37,497 nt of DNA from contig HF999722.1 of assembly GCA_000434215.1 (NCBI GenBank), positions 1-37,497 on the forward strand, given 5' to 3'. Shown here piece by piece: positions 9,317-18,124 of the stretch. The DNA comes from Bacteroides sp. CAG:144. GTDB taxonomy: Bacteria; Bacteroidota; Bacteroidia; Bacteroidales; UBA11471. Below the pieces are notes generated by a model. It saw nothing but the letters and a program-made list of their open reading frames with translations. It ran no database searches and had not been told where the DNA came from. Each line of letters starts with the position of its first letter. The first letter of the stretch is position 1. The translations under genes were made by a program, and so were the position numbers.

Positions 9317-11374
9317 TTATTTCTTTTGTAATTCGGGATAACTGATACGGGTATGGTACATAGTTTTGAGTTTTTCGATGAAAGCCTCTTTTACATCGCG
9401 AATATCGCGGAAGCTGATAGGACTGTTGTTCAGTAACCCGTCGGCGATTTGGCTATCGATAATCGTGTTGACCAGTTTCGAGATATTTTCTTCGGTATAT
9501 TCTTTCAGGCTTCGCGACGCCGCTTCTACTGCATCGGCCATCATGAGCAATGCCTGTTCTTTGGTAAACGGGTTCGGGCCGGGATAGGTAAACAGTTCTT
9601 CGTTGACCTCCTCATCGGGGTGCTCGTTTACATACGAATTGTAAAAATACTTGGCTTTACTTGTTCCGTGATGTGTTTTTATAAAATCGATAATGGTTTG
9701 GGGAAGATTCAGTTTTTCTGCGATCTTTACCCCGTCTTTTACGTGGCTGATGACGATTTGCGCACTCTCTTCGTAAGGAAGGTTTGTGTGGGGATTCACC
9801 CCGTTTTGGTTCTCTGTAAAGAACGTAGGATTTGCCATTTTACCGATGTCGTGGTACAAAGCTCCGGTGCGTACCAATTGCGCTTGGGCTCCAATGCTGT
9901 CTGCCGCTTCGGTTGCGAGATTCGATACCTGCATCGAATGTTGGAATGTACCCGGGCATGTTTCCGATAGCTGTCTGAAAATAGGCAGGTTGATGTCCGA
10001 TAATTCCACCAGCGTTACCGTCGATACAAATCCGAAAACTTTTTCGAGCAGATATATGAGCAGATAGGTGAAGAATAGCAGTACACAGTTGATGCCCAAG
10101 TAGAAGAAGAGCTGTGGGTCGAGTTTGGTCCACTCTTCGAAAATAAGCGTGTATCCCGTGTACGTGAAGCAATAGGTAACGTATATGAGTATAACGCATC
10201 GTAATAGTTGAGAACGCCTTACCAACTCCTTCATGTTGTTTATGGCCGTAACCGTTACGGCCATTTGCAGGAATATGAATTCCAGCGGATAAGGGACGGC
10301 AAAGGCGCATAGAAGTATCGATATGAGACTTGAAATCAGTGCAATCGATTTTTTCAGGAATACGACGATCGTAATGGGCAGTATGGCAAACGGTACCAAA
10401 TACATTCCCGACGTCGTGAACATGCCGCACAGGAAGTAACAGATTACGGTCGTACCCGTAATCATAATCATGATGAATGCGAGTTTCTTGGGGTCGTTGA
10501 ATGTGCGGGGGTAGAAAATAGCCAGGTAGCGATAAAGAAAAATAAACAGGCAGATGATAACAATGGCCTGCCCCAGCATGATGAACATTTCCTGCTGGTG
10601 GGTTCGGGTATTGTTGCGCTGGTTTACGGTTTCGAGCGATTCGAGAATGAGAAATGTGCGAGGTGTAACAATATCTCCCCGGTTGATGATTTTTTCCCCT
10701 TTTTGCACCATGCCTATCGACGACGGTATGCGTTGCAAAAGTTCATATTGGGCGTTTTGCGATTTTAAGCTGTCATAAGTAAGGTTTTCCGATAAGTAAT
10801 TATTTAGGTTGCATGTGTTCAATATTTTTTGTTGTTTGGCAGTGGCATGGGCCATAATATATTCATAGGCCGACCTTAGCGAAAGCAAGTCCGAAACCTC
10901 GCATTCTTCTTTTACTGTATTCCGGTTTATGATGCGCACGCCCGGAGTCCCTTTGTGTATGAGACTGTTGTAGGTATCGGTGGCGATGATGCCTCTTTTA
11001 TAGACTTCCGATAATGCTTGCAGTACATAACGGTAGGCATCGGCCGATTCTGCATTTTGCAACAACTCCGGGTGTTCCCGTTTGAAGTTGTTTATTTGTT
11101 CCGTACCTACACGGGATTCTTCGGTGAAGAATGGGCGCAGCGTTTTTATGACACTGTCTTGTTCGTGTTTCAGTTGCGCTTCGCTTTTATAAATAGGAAA
11201 GTCGTAAGCGGCCGTCAACAAGCCGTATTTCCAGGGTTTCCCTTCTTGAAAAACATATTCCGATTTTTCTTCTCTTGGGAAAAAGTAGAGAATGAGAGCA
11301 ATGGCACCGATGAAATAAGTGGCTTGCCATAAGCCGATACGGGTCATGAATATGTGTCGTAAAGTTTTTTTCAT
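9317..11374 (-). CDS. 7TM-HD family phosphohydrolase, PgpH-like (probable c-di-AMP phosphodiesterase)
   Basis: Membrane-bound HD-domain phosphodiesterase of 685 residues. The order is: an N-terminal membrane segment (about 14-32), an extracytoplasmic 7TMR-HDED domain (about 50-260), seven membrane segments (about 270-460), and a cytoplasmic HD domain with GALYHDIGKMANP (HDIG at 508-511), further metal ligands such as HVKDG and KTHHGTSK, and MADAVEAASR. This matches Listeria PgpH, which hydrolyses cyclic di-AMP; the substrate is inferred from family. The start is the ATG whose complement is at 11372-11374, with an A-rich leader. The GH43 gene follows after 45 bp. No truncation is seen. Confidence 0.88.
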   Translation of the reverse strand: MKKTLRHIFMTRIGLWQATYFIGAIALILYFFPREEKSEYVFQEGKPWKYGLLTAAYDFPIYKSEAQLKHEQDSVIKTLRPFFTEESRVGTEQINNFKREHPELLQNAESADAYRYVLQALSEVYKRGIIATDTYNSLIHKGTPGVRIINRNTVKEECEVSDLLSLRSAYEYIMAHATAKQQKILNTCNLNNYLSENLTYDSLKSQNAQYELLQRIPSSIGMVQKGEKIINRGDIVTPRTFLILESLETVNQRNNTRTHQQEMFIMLGQAIVIICLFIFLYRYLAIFYPRTFNDPKKLAFIMIMITGTTVICYFLCGMFTTSGMYLVPFAILPITIVVFLKKSIALISSLISILLCAFAVPYPLEFIFLQMAVTVTAINNMKELVRRSQLLRCVILIYVTYCFTYTGYTLIFEEWTKLDPQLFFYLGINCVLLFFTYLLIYLLEKVFGFVSTVTLVELSDINLPIFRQLSETCPGTFQHSMQVSNLATEAADSIGAQAQLVRTGALYHDIGKMANPTFFTENQNGVNPHTNLPYEESAQIVISHVKDGVKIAEKLNLPQTIIDFIKTHHGTSKAKYFYNSYVNEHPDEEVNEELFTYPGPNPFTKEQALLMMADAVEAASRSLKEYTEENISKLVNTIIDSQIADGLLNNSPISFRDIRDVKEAFIEKLKTMYHTRISYPELQKK

Positions 11375-11444
11375 TGTGGTAGTGGTTACAGACAGATTCC
11401 TTTTTCTCTATTTATCGAACGGTTATACATTGGTCAAAACGAGT

Positions 11445-11475
11445 GCAATTTATGGAAAATATTTTATACGACAAA
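11445..11475 (-). promoter_or_regulatory. Candidate promoter of the PgpH-like gene
   Basis: On the minus strand, TTTG (11475-11472), a 19-bp spacer, then TAAATTGC (11452-11445). The -33 element and spacing are ideal, but the -7 box deviates from TAnnTTTG in its last two bases. Confidence 0.45.
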
Positions 11476-11605
11476 GTCAATCGGGGCGTATTGAGGTTAA
11501 GATTTGTTTCTATTCGGTTGTCGGCAGAACGGTGATTGGGGAGACCCCACTTGTCTGTTCTGTGAAAAAATAGTAAAATCGGGGAGAGACGAATAGAATA
11601 ATCCG

Positions 11606-11613
11606 TACTTTTG
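11606..11613 (+). promoter_or_regulatory. Candidate -7 box of the MFS transporter gene
   Basis: TACTTTTG fits TAnnTTTG and lies 17 bp before the ATG. No TTTG is found at the expected upstream distance, so this is a half match, possibly needing an activator. Confidence 0.4.
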
Positions 11614-11629
11614 TGGTCGAAAAAGGTTT

Positions 11630-13024
11630 ATGGGTATTGATATGGAACGCAAAGGAGAGATTGTTGGCGATTTGGACTGGGACGGATTGCATCGTCCCCG
11701 CATTTATTATGCTATGGTTGCTACCTTTTCGGGGTTGTTTCTGGCCGTTCTCGACGGGACGATTTGTAATGTGGCATTACCGAGTATTTCGGAGGATCTA
11801 CAAGTGTCTTCGTCCGATTCCATTTGGATTATCAATGCCTTTCAGTTGGTCATCATGATGTCGCTTTTGCCCTTTTCTTCTTTGGGAGAACTTTTCGGGT
11901 ATAAGCGCATCTACCTTTTCGGCGTGGCTGTTTTTACCGTTGGCTCGTTGTTTTGCTCCCTTACGGCGACGTTGCCTTTGCTGGTTGTGGCCCGTGTCTT
12001 TCAAGGAATAGGGGCGGCGATGATTATGAGTGTCAATACATCGCTTGTGCGTATCATCTATCCGAAGCGGCATTTGGGAAAAGGCGTGGGCCTGAATGCG
12101 ACGGTCGTCGCCATAGCTTCGGTAGCCGGCCCTACATTGGCGGCGGCTATTTTGTCGGTAGCCTCTTGGCCGTGGCTTTTTGCCATTAACGTACCGGTCG
12201 GTATCATTACGTTTTATTTGGGGCGGAAATATTTGCCTGCGAATCCCACTCGGGTTTTAGGCCGGCGTTTCAAATGGAAAGAAGCATTGTTCAATGCTTT
12301 GACTTTCGGGTTACTCATCGGCTGTATAGAGGCTTATTCGCACGATGTCTCCCATACGACGATTCTTGCAGGGGCGGTCTGCCTGCTTTTTGTCGGTGTG
12401 CAGTATGTGCGTATGCAGTTGCACGACAAATATCCGATGTTACCGTTTGATTTATTGAAGATTCCGGCATTCTCTCTGTCGGTCGTAACCAGTGTCTTGT
12501 CGTTTACTTCGCAAATGCTGGCTATGGTTGCCATGCCCTTTTTATTGGTCAATACATTTCATTATGAGGCAGTAGGGACGGGATTGCTTATGACCTCATG
12601 GCCTCTTGTCATCGTGTTTGTCGCGCCGATGGCCGGGTGGCTGGTCGGTAAGGTACACCCCGGTATTTTAGGCGGAATAGGACTTACGATTATGAGTGCC
12701 GGCTGCTTTTTGTTGGCTTTTGTTCCCGTCGATACGACTCCTCTCGGACTGGTGTGGCGGTTGATGTTGTGTGGTATGGGATTCGGTTTCTTTCAGTCTC
12801 CCAATAATCACATGTTACTCAGTTCGGCACCTCCGCACCGCACGGGAAGTGCGAGCGGTATGCTGGCGACGGCTCGGCTTCTCGGGCAGACTACGGGTGC
12901 CGCATTGGTAGCTCTTTTGTTTCATTTGTTCGGCGATACCGCTCCTCACGACGCGATGTTGCTTGCCGGTGTACTCACGTTGTGTGGTGCGTTTTCTTCG
13001 GTAACGAGATTGAAGTTGGTATAG
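11630..13024 (+). CDS. DHA2-type MFS multidrug exporter
   Basis: Proton-driven drug exporter of the major facilitator superfamily, DHA2 (EmrB/QacA) group with about 14 membrane helices. In the 464 residues, the first helix contains the DHA2 hallmark LAVLDGTICNVALPSI, motif A is LGELFGYKRIYL, and motif B is VARVFQGIGAAMIMS, followed by the motif C region VAGPTLAAAIL. The length is at the short end of the family. The protein begins MGIDMERKGEI; a second ATG at 11642 is a possible start. There is no EmrA-type membrane-fusion partner or TolC next to it, so the substrate and any partner are unknown. The 3' end overlaps the convergent glycosyltransferase gene by 50 bp. Confidence 0.88.
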   Translation: MGIDMERKGEIVGDLDWDGLHRPRIYYAMVATFSGLFLAVLDGTICNVALPSISEDLQVSSSDSIWIINAFQLVIMMSLLPFSSLGELFGYKRIYLFGVAVFTVGSLFCSLTATLPLLVVARVFQGIGAAMIMSVNTSLVRIIYPKRHLGKGVGLNATVVAIASVAGPTLAAAILSVASWPWLFAINVPVGIITFYLGRKYLPANPTRVLGRRFKWKEALFNALTFGLLIGCIEAYSHDVSHTTILAGAVCLLFVGVQYVRMQLHDKYPMLPFDLLKIPAFSLSVVTSVLSFTSQMLAMVAMPFLLVNTFHYEAVGTGLLMTSWPLVIVFVAPMAGWLVGKVHPGILGGIGLTIMSAGCFLLAFVPVDTTPLGLVWRLMLCGMGFGFFQSPNNHMLLSSAPPHRTGSASGMLATARLLGQTTGAALVALLFHLFGDTAPHDAMLLAGVLTLCGAFSSVTRLKLV

Positions 13025-14261
13025 AAAAACGATCAATGCTTATGTTATCTTTTAGTAATAGTGAGATACCTATGGCTGCATAAAAAATAATAATAGGCAT
13101 AAACGGGTAATGGTAGCGCATACCTCCGTAAGTAATTATATGCATAAAGCAGCCTGCAATAACGGGAATTAGAAAAATACCCCAATATCCCCATATTTGT
13201 CGGCCTAATTTGAAAATTCCGATACAAAAAAGAATTAAAACAATATAGTACCCTATCGAGTGGACAATAATATCCGTAATGTGGCTTATATTGGATTTCT
13301 CGGTTTTATTATCTTCTAGAAACAAATGGGAATAACTATCGGCCCACCAAAGGCGAGCCATTTTTACCGGAGTGTATAAAATATATTTGCCGGGGTTTTC
13401 TTTTATCCAATCAATGCTTCGGGACATATAGATCGAATCTTTTTGAAAAACATTGTACTCTGATGGGTTTTCGATATAACCGATTTTCCCTTTTTGAAAT
13501 ACTTTATTGGTATATGTTCCGTTTATGTCATCATTTGCCCCGATAATTAGGTTTATACCACTTGTTGTAGCTACAATATTCGTTGTCCCATTTATTCGAT
13601 AGTTGAAAAGAATCAATAAAAGAGTCATTATTCCTATACCGCAGAAATAGCTTATATAGTATTTCCAATTGAATTTATGATAAAGGACATAAAAGAATAT
13701 CGGTAGGAGAAATAGGATTGTGAATGGTCTTATGTAGTTGGCGTAGGCTATGAGTAGGCCGGAAAGTAGAAGGAAAAGGTGTTTTTCCCGTATAAGAGCA
13801 ATGGAGCAGAAAAGAAATGTCGTGAAAAACAAATCGCTTGTTGTGGGTACTACTATCGAAATGTTACTAAATAAAATACAATAAAGAATGACAAAATAAT
13901 GTGCGATTGCCGGATTGCAGATTTTTTTACTTATATGATATAATGCAAAAAGTTGCAGGGAGTTGAGTAACAAATTGATGATGGGAACAAATTTGAATGT
14001 GTCAAATATGTGTAAGTAAGCAATGAGAAAATTGATATACCCGGCATAACAAATATAGGGTTCTGACTGGAATTGTTCGGCTCTGGGATACCAACAGCCT
14101 TTCTGATAACAATCCAAAGCCCATTTTTGAAAGTTAAAAGCATCACTATATTGTGGCGCGTCCCAATATATTCCGATAAATACTATTTGTGATAGTAACC
14201 ATATACCTATGAAGATAAGTGCTATGAGGGGCAGATGAATCTTCTTTTCGAAACGGAGCAT
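12975..14261 (-). CDS. GT39/ArnT-like membrane glycosyltransferase
   Basis: Integral membrane protein of 428 residues with about 10 to 12 hydrophobic helices and the layout of GT-C glycosyltransferases (PMT/ArnT-like, which use lipid-linked sugars). The first periplasmic loop has acidic residues (YWDAPQYSDAFNFQKWA) in the place of the catalytic Asp of this fold. A soluble loop near residues 240-290 and WWADSYSHLF precede the last helices. Acceptor and sugar are unknown. The gene is visibly AT-richer than its neighbours (for example 20 of 60 bases are G or C at 13501-13560). The last ~16 codons overlap the end of the convergent MFS gene. It starts 64 bp after rel on the same strand and may be read through from it. 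Confidence 0.72.
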   Translation of the reverse strand: MLRFEKKIHLPLIALIFIGIWLLSQIVFIGIYWDAPQYSDAFNFQKWALDCYQKGCWYPRAEQFQSEPYICYAGYINFLIAYLHIFDTFKFVPIINLLLNSLQLFALYHISKKICNPAIAHYFVILYCILFSNISIVVPTTSDLFFTTFLFCSIALIREKHLFLLLSGLLIAYANYIRPFTILFLLPIFFYVLYHKFNWKYYISYFCGIGIMTLLLILFNYRINGTTNIVATTSGINLIIGANDDINGTYTNKVFQKGKIGYIENPSEYNVFQKDSIYMSRSIDWIKENPGKYILYTPVKMARLWWADSYSHLFLEDNKTEKSNISHITDIIVHSIGYYIVLILFCIGIFKLGRQIWGYWGIFLIPVIAGCFMHIITYGGMRYHYPFMPIIIFYAAIGISLLLKDNISIDRFSIPTSISLPKKTHHTT

Positions 14262-14325
14262 GATATATTTCTTGGTTTGAAAATATGTTTTAAGAACGGT
14301 ACTGATTTGACAGAAAGGAGCCTGC

Positions 14326-16734
14326 TTAATTCTTTCGGGCTGCCGATTTTACGTCTTCTATTTTTTTCAGTCGGTTGCACAGTTTCTCTATGTCGCGGGC
14401 ATCGTGTACCATTACGCCCACTTCTCCGTGAAATAAGCCTTCATTGGTAGATATTGTCAGGTTCCGGATATTCACGGCCATGTCATCGGAAATGATATGT
14501 GTGATGCGGTTGAGTACCCCGATGTTGTCTATACCGTCTATTTCGATTTCTACCGGAAAAGATTCGCTCAGGTGTTTATCCCATTTTACCGAAATCAGCC
14601 GGGGGCCGAAACTGCTTTTCAGTTTCATGGCTATTGGGCAGGATTGTTTGTGTACGATGACCTCGCCTTTTTCATTGACGTATCCCAGAACATCGTCTCC
14701 CGGAATCGGTTTGCAACATGTGGCGATGATATAGTTGCGTTCGGTTTCGTTGCTTTTGAGTATATAGGTCGCTTTACGATCTATTTTCTCGGGAATAACG
14801 ATGTTTTTATCGATTGGGATTCTTTTCTCGGCGTGTTTGTGGGTCGACTTGTTGTTGCTGCTGAAAGGATTTCGCAAATAACGCATGAATACGTTTTTGT
14901 TTTTTCCTCTGAATAATTTTTTTACTCCTTCGTCGAGCGTGATATCGTTTTTACCCAGTTGATAGAAAAGTTCCTCTTTCTTGTCTATGTCGAAGTAGTT
15001 GAGTATTCTGTCGAGTATACTCAGATCGTTGGTGATAAGATGGTTGCTCGAAATAAATTTGTTGTAGATTTCCTCTCCTTTGGCCGCGATGATTTTCCGC
15101 TCTTTACGCAGGGCTGCTTGTAACTGGGTTTTGGCTTTGGCTGTGGTTACGAAATTGATCCATTCTTCTTTGGGCGTTTGCGATTTCGAAGTAAGGACTT
15201 CGACCTGATCGCCGCTTTGTAGTTTTTGGCTCAACGGTACCAGCTTGTGATTTACTTTTGCTGCGATGCAGTGGTAGCCGAGGTCGGAGTGGAGAATGAA
15301 TGCGAAATCGAGGGCTGTGGCGTCTTTGGGCAGGGTTTTCAATTCGCCTTTCGGGGTAAATACGAATATTTCCGAGGCAAAAAGATTGAGTTTGATCGTA
15401 TCGAGAAAATCGAGAGCGTTGGGTTCGGGATTTTCGAGTATTTCTTTGATTGTTTTCAGCCAAATATCCAGTTCCGATTCTTCGTCGGCACCACCTACTT
15501 TGTATTTCCAATGAGCCGCAAATCCCCGTTCGGCGATTTCGTCCATTTTTCGGCTGCGTATCTGTACCTCCGTCCAGTTTCCGTCGGGGCCCATGACGGT
15601 TACGTGCAAAGCCCGGTAACCATTGGCTTTGGGGTGGCTTACCCAGTCGCGGGTGCGTTCGGGGTGAACTTTATAAATATCGGTGATCACCGAGTAAATG
15701 TTAAAGCATTCGGTCTTTTCGTTTTCCTCCTGCTTGGGGTCGAATATGATACGCACCGCATATAAGTCATACACCTCTTCGAATGGAATATTTTTACTCT
15801 GCATTTTATTCCATATCGAATAAATCGATTTTACGCGGGCTTTCATTTCGAATTGGACACCCATTTCGTGCAACTTCTCGGTGATCGGCGCGGCGAAGTC
15901 GTGAAATACTTTCTGTCGGTAGGCTTCGCTCGATGCGATGTTGTGTTGTATTTCAGCGTATGCCTCGGGGTGTTCGTATTTGAAGCTCAGGTCTTCGAGT
16001 TCTGTCTTAATGGCAAAAAGCCCTAATCGGTGAGCCAGCGGCGCATAGATGTAGAGTGTTTCTCCGGCGATCTTGTATTGCTTGCTGGGTAACATAGAAC
16101 CCAATGTGCGCATGTTGTGCAGGCGGTCGGCCATTTTTACGAGAATGACGCGAATGTCTTCCGACATGGTAAGCAGTAATTTCCTGAAATTCTCGGCTTG
16201 GGCAGAGGCTTGGTCTCCGAAAATACCGCCGGATATTTTGGTCAGCCCCGAGACGATCATGGCGATTTTTCGGCCGAAAAGGTTTTCGATGTCTTCGACC
16301 GTATATTCCGTATCTTCTACTACGTCGTGCAATAGGGCCGAACAGATGGAGGTCGAACCCAACCCCATTTCTTCGCAGACGATTCTTGCTACGGCAATGG
16401 GGTGCATGATATACGGCTCTCCCGAACGCCGCCGAATCCCGTGATGGGCTTCTTTGGCGAAACGGAAAGCACGTTCTATGATATCGACTTTTTTCCGATG
16501 ATTCGAGTTGAGGTATTCAACAAGCAAGCCCTGAAATTCTTTTTCAATCATGATGTCTTCTTGCTCCTCGGTCTGATGGCTTATTGGATCAGTTCCTATC
16601 GGAGCCGGATTTTTTTCACGGATAGATTCGCCGGTTTTCTCTATGGAAACCGGTTGTTGTCCGCTGTCGGCCGATCCACCTTCTTCCGGGTGAATTTCTG
16701 CGTTTCGTTGCTTGTTGTCCTTCGTTTCGCTCAT
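14326..16734 (-). CDS. rel: Bifunctional (p)ppGpp synthetase/hydrolase, Rel/SpoT family
   Basis: Stringent-response enzyme that makes and degrades (p)ppGpp. Domains in order: HD hydrolase (about 85-240; HDVVEDT with His136-Asp137 and Glu140-Asp141, and ADRLHNMRT with Asp203), synthetase (RVKSIYSIWNKM, YDLYAVRIIF, ANGYRALHVTVMG, EVQIRSRKM), TGS (IFVFTPKGELKTLP onward), a linker with Cys pairs (TCCKPIPGDDVLG), and a C-terminal ACT domain. The RTRD sequence before WVSHPKANGY corresponds to the basic RxKD motif of bifunctional enzymes rather than the acidic ExDD of synthetase-only RelA. Both active sites look intact. The first ~61 residues are charged and low-complexity; the ATG at 16551 (MIEKEFQGLL, 741 residues) is a plausible alternative start closer to the usual length. 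It lies 37 bp after pfkA. Confidence 0.94.
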   Translation of the reverse strand: MSETKDNKQRNAEIHPEEGGSADSGQQPVSIEKTGESIREKNPAPIGTDPISHQTEEQEDIMIEKEFQGLLVEYLNSNHRKKVDIIERAFRFAKEAHHGIRRRSGEPYIMHPIAVARIVCEEMGLGSTSICSALLHDVVEDTEYTVEDIENLFGRKIAMIVSGLTKISGGIFGDQASAQAENFRKLLLTMSEDIRVILVKMADRLHNMRTLGSMLPSKQYKIAGETLYIYAPLAHRLGLFAIKTELEDLSFKYEHPEAYAEIQHNIASSEAYRQKVFHDFAAPITEKLHEMGVQFEMKARVKSIYSIWNKMQSKNIPFEEVYDLYAVRIIFDPKQEENEKTECFNIYSVITDIYKVHPERTRDWVSHPKANGYRALHVTVMGPDGNWTEVQIRSRKMDEIAERGFAAHWKYKVGGADEESELDIWLKTIKEILENPEPNALDFLDTIKLNLFASEIFVFTPKGELKTLPKDATALDFAFILHSDLGYHCIAAKVNHKLVPLSQKLQSGDQVEVLTSKSQTPKEEWINFVTTAKAKTQLQAALRKERKIIAAKGEEIYNKFISSNHLITNDLSILDRILNYFDIDKKEELFYQLGKNDITLDEGVKKLFRGKNKNVFMRYLRNPFSSNNKSTHKHAEKRIPIDKNIVIPEKIDRKATYILKSNETERNYIIATCCKPIPGDDVLGYVNEKGEVIVHKQSCPIAMKLKSSFGPRLISVKWDKHLSESFPVEIEIDGIDNIGVLNRITHIISDDMAVNIRNLTISTNEGLFHGEVGVMVHDARDIEKLCNRLKKIEDVKSAARKN

Positions 16735-16771
16735 AGAAAATAGGAGATATTTATCGATATTTCTTGGAGCC

Positions 16772-17770
16772 TTAAATCGAGAGAATACGCAATGTATTGA
16801 GTAATTCTCGGTTGATGGGCTTATCGTTTTTTATAGCTTTGGAGAACGGGACATATACGATTTGGTCGTTCTGTATGCCTATCATCACATTGCGTTGGCC
16901 TTCGATAAGCGCATCGATTGCGGCGGCTCCCATGCGGCTGGCCAATATACGGTCATGGGCCGAAGGAGAACCTCCGCGTTGCAAATGTCCCAAGATAGAT
17001 ACCCGTACATCGTACTGGGGAAATTCGTTTTTTACACGTTCAGCGAGATGTATAGCTCCTCCTGTCGAAGGACTTTCTGCTACCAGTACGATACTGCTGT
17101 TTTTCGATTTTCTGAATCCGTTTTTGATGAGTTCTCCCAGTTGGTCGACCTCTGTGGCGATCTCGGGAATAATTGCGGCTTCCGCACCCGATGCGATGGC
17201 GCCGTTCAATGCCAGAAAACCGGCGTCGCGTCCCATGACTTCAATAAAGAACAATCGCTCATGCGAAGTTGCCGTATCACGTATTTTGTCGACTGCTTCC
17301 ATGATGGTGTTCAAGGCCGTGTCATACCCGATCGTGGTGTCGGTACCGAACAAGTCGTTGTCAATAGTTCCGGGTAAGCCCACTATGGGGAAATTGTATT
17401 CGTTGGCAAAGATACGGGCACCGGTAAGCGTGCCGTCGCCGCCGATGACTACCAGGGCATCGATTTCTTCTCTTTGTAGTGTTTCGTATGCGATTTTACG
17501 TCCTTCTGGCGTTTCGAACTCTTTACAACGAGCTGTTTTCAAGATTGTACCGCCTTGTTGTATGATGTTGCTGACGTTTTGCGTTTTAAAAGGAACGATT
17601 TCTCCGCTTAACAAGCCTTTGTAACCCCGATAAATGGCTTTTACTTCGAACTCGTTGTATATAGCTGAACGAGTTACCGCTCTGATGGCGGCATTCATGC
17701 CGGGTGCATCGCCTCCCGATGTGAGGATTCCGATACAAAATTTTTCTTTTTTTGTTGCTGTTTCGTCCAT
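16772..17770 (-). CDS. pfkA: ATP-dependent 6-phosphofructokinase
   Basis: Glycolytic enzyme phosphorylating fructose 6-phosphate. The 332 residues show the ATP-site block [16 protein letters not shown] (16-30), GGDGT (110-114) and the catalytic loop PGTIDND (Asp137). The Gly residues in GGDGT and PGTIDND are those of ATP-using enzymes; pyrophosphate-using forms have Asp and Lys there. Substrate-site blocks [11 protein letters not shown] and [15 protein letters not shown] are present. The start [10 protein letters not shown] at 17770 is chosen because a longer frame to 17830 runs into the promoter; the sequence before it is A-rich. It heads a probable pfkA-rel unit, placing glycolysis and the stringent response on one transcript. 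Confidence 0.95.
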   Translation of the reverse strand: MDETATKKEKFCIGILTSGGDAPGMNAAIRAVTRSAIYNEFEVKAIYRGYKGLLSGEIVPFKTQNVSNIIQQGGTILKTARCKEFETPEGRKIAYETLQREEIDALVVIGGDGTLTGARIFANEYNFPIVGLPGTIDNDLFGTDTTIGYDTALNTIMEAVDKIRDTATSHERLFFIEVMGRDAGFLALNGAIASGAEAAIIPEIATEVDQLGELIKNGFRKSKNSSIVLVAESPSTGGAIHLAERVKNEFPQYDVRVSILGHLQRGGSPSAHDRILASRMGAAAIDALIEGQRNVMIGIQNDQIVYVPFSKAIKNDKPINRELLNTLRILSI

Positions 17771-17827
17771 TTTGTTTTTTACCTTAATGAAACAATCTTT
17801 TTTACAAAAACCTACTTGCAGGTATCG

Positions 17828-17857
17828 CAAAAGTAAAAAATAAATTGTTATCGGAAA
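17828..17857 (-). promoter_or_regulatory. Promoter of pfkA (and probably rel)
   Basis: On the minus strand, TTTC (17857-17854), 18 bp, then TACTTTTG (17835-17828), a full match to TAnnTTTG. The predicted leader is about 50 nt. Confidence 0.65.
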
Positions 17858-18124
17858 CCTATTTAGTGAAAATTTTTTACAGACGTTTTTGTTGTGTACG
17901 GGAAAATGATATGGACGACTTTTTTCGGTTGAGCATTATAGAACTTTTATCTTTCAAAAACAGAAATGGTAATCTGATTTATGGTAGCGCGATATAAATG
18001 GGAATCCGATGAAGTCAAAACGTATATTGGCTATGATTTAAGATGTTGTTTTTTTTGTCGGAGGTCTCTGTTTGTATGAGAAACGTCTTCATTCACAGTA
18101 TAATATTTGACAATTTGTAAGATG
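17858..18124. other. Intergenic stretch without recognisable gene
   Basis: AT-rich sequence between the pectate lyase gene end and the pfkA promoter. I see no ORF, RNA gene or clear terminator hairpin in it. Confidence 0.6.
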
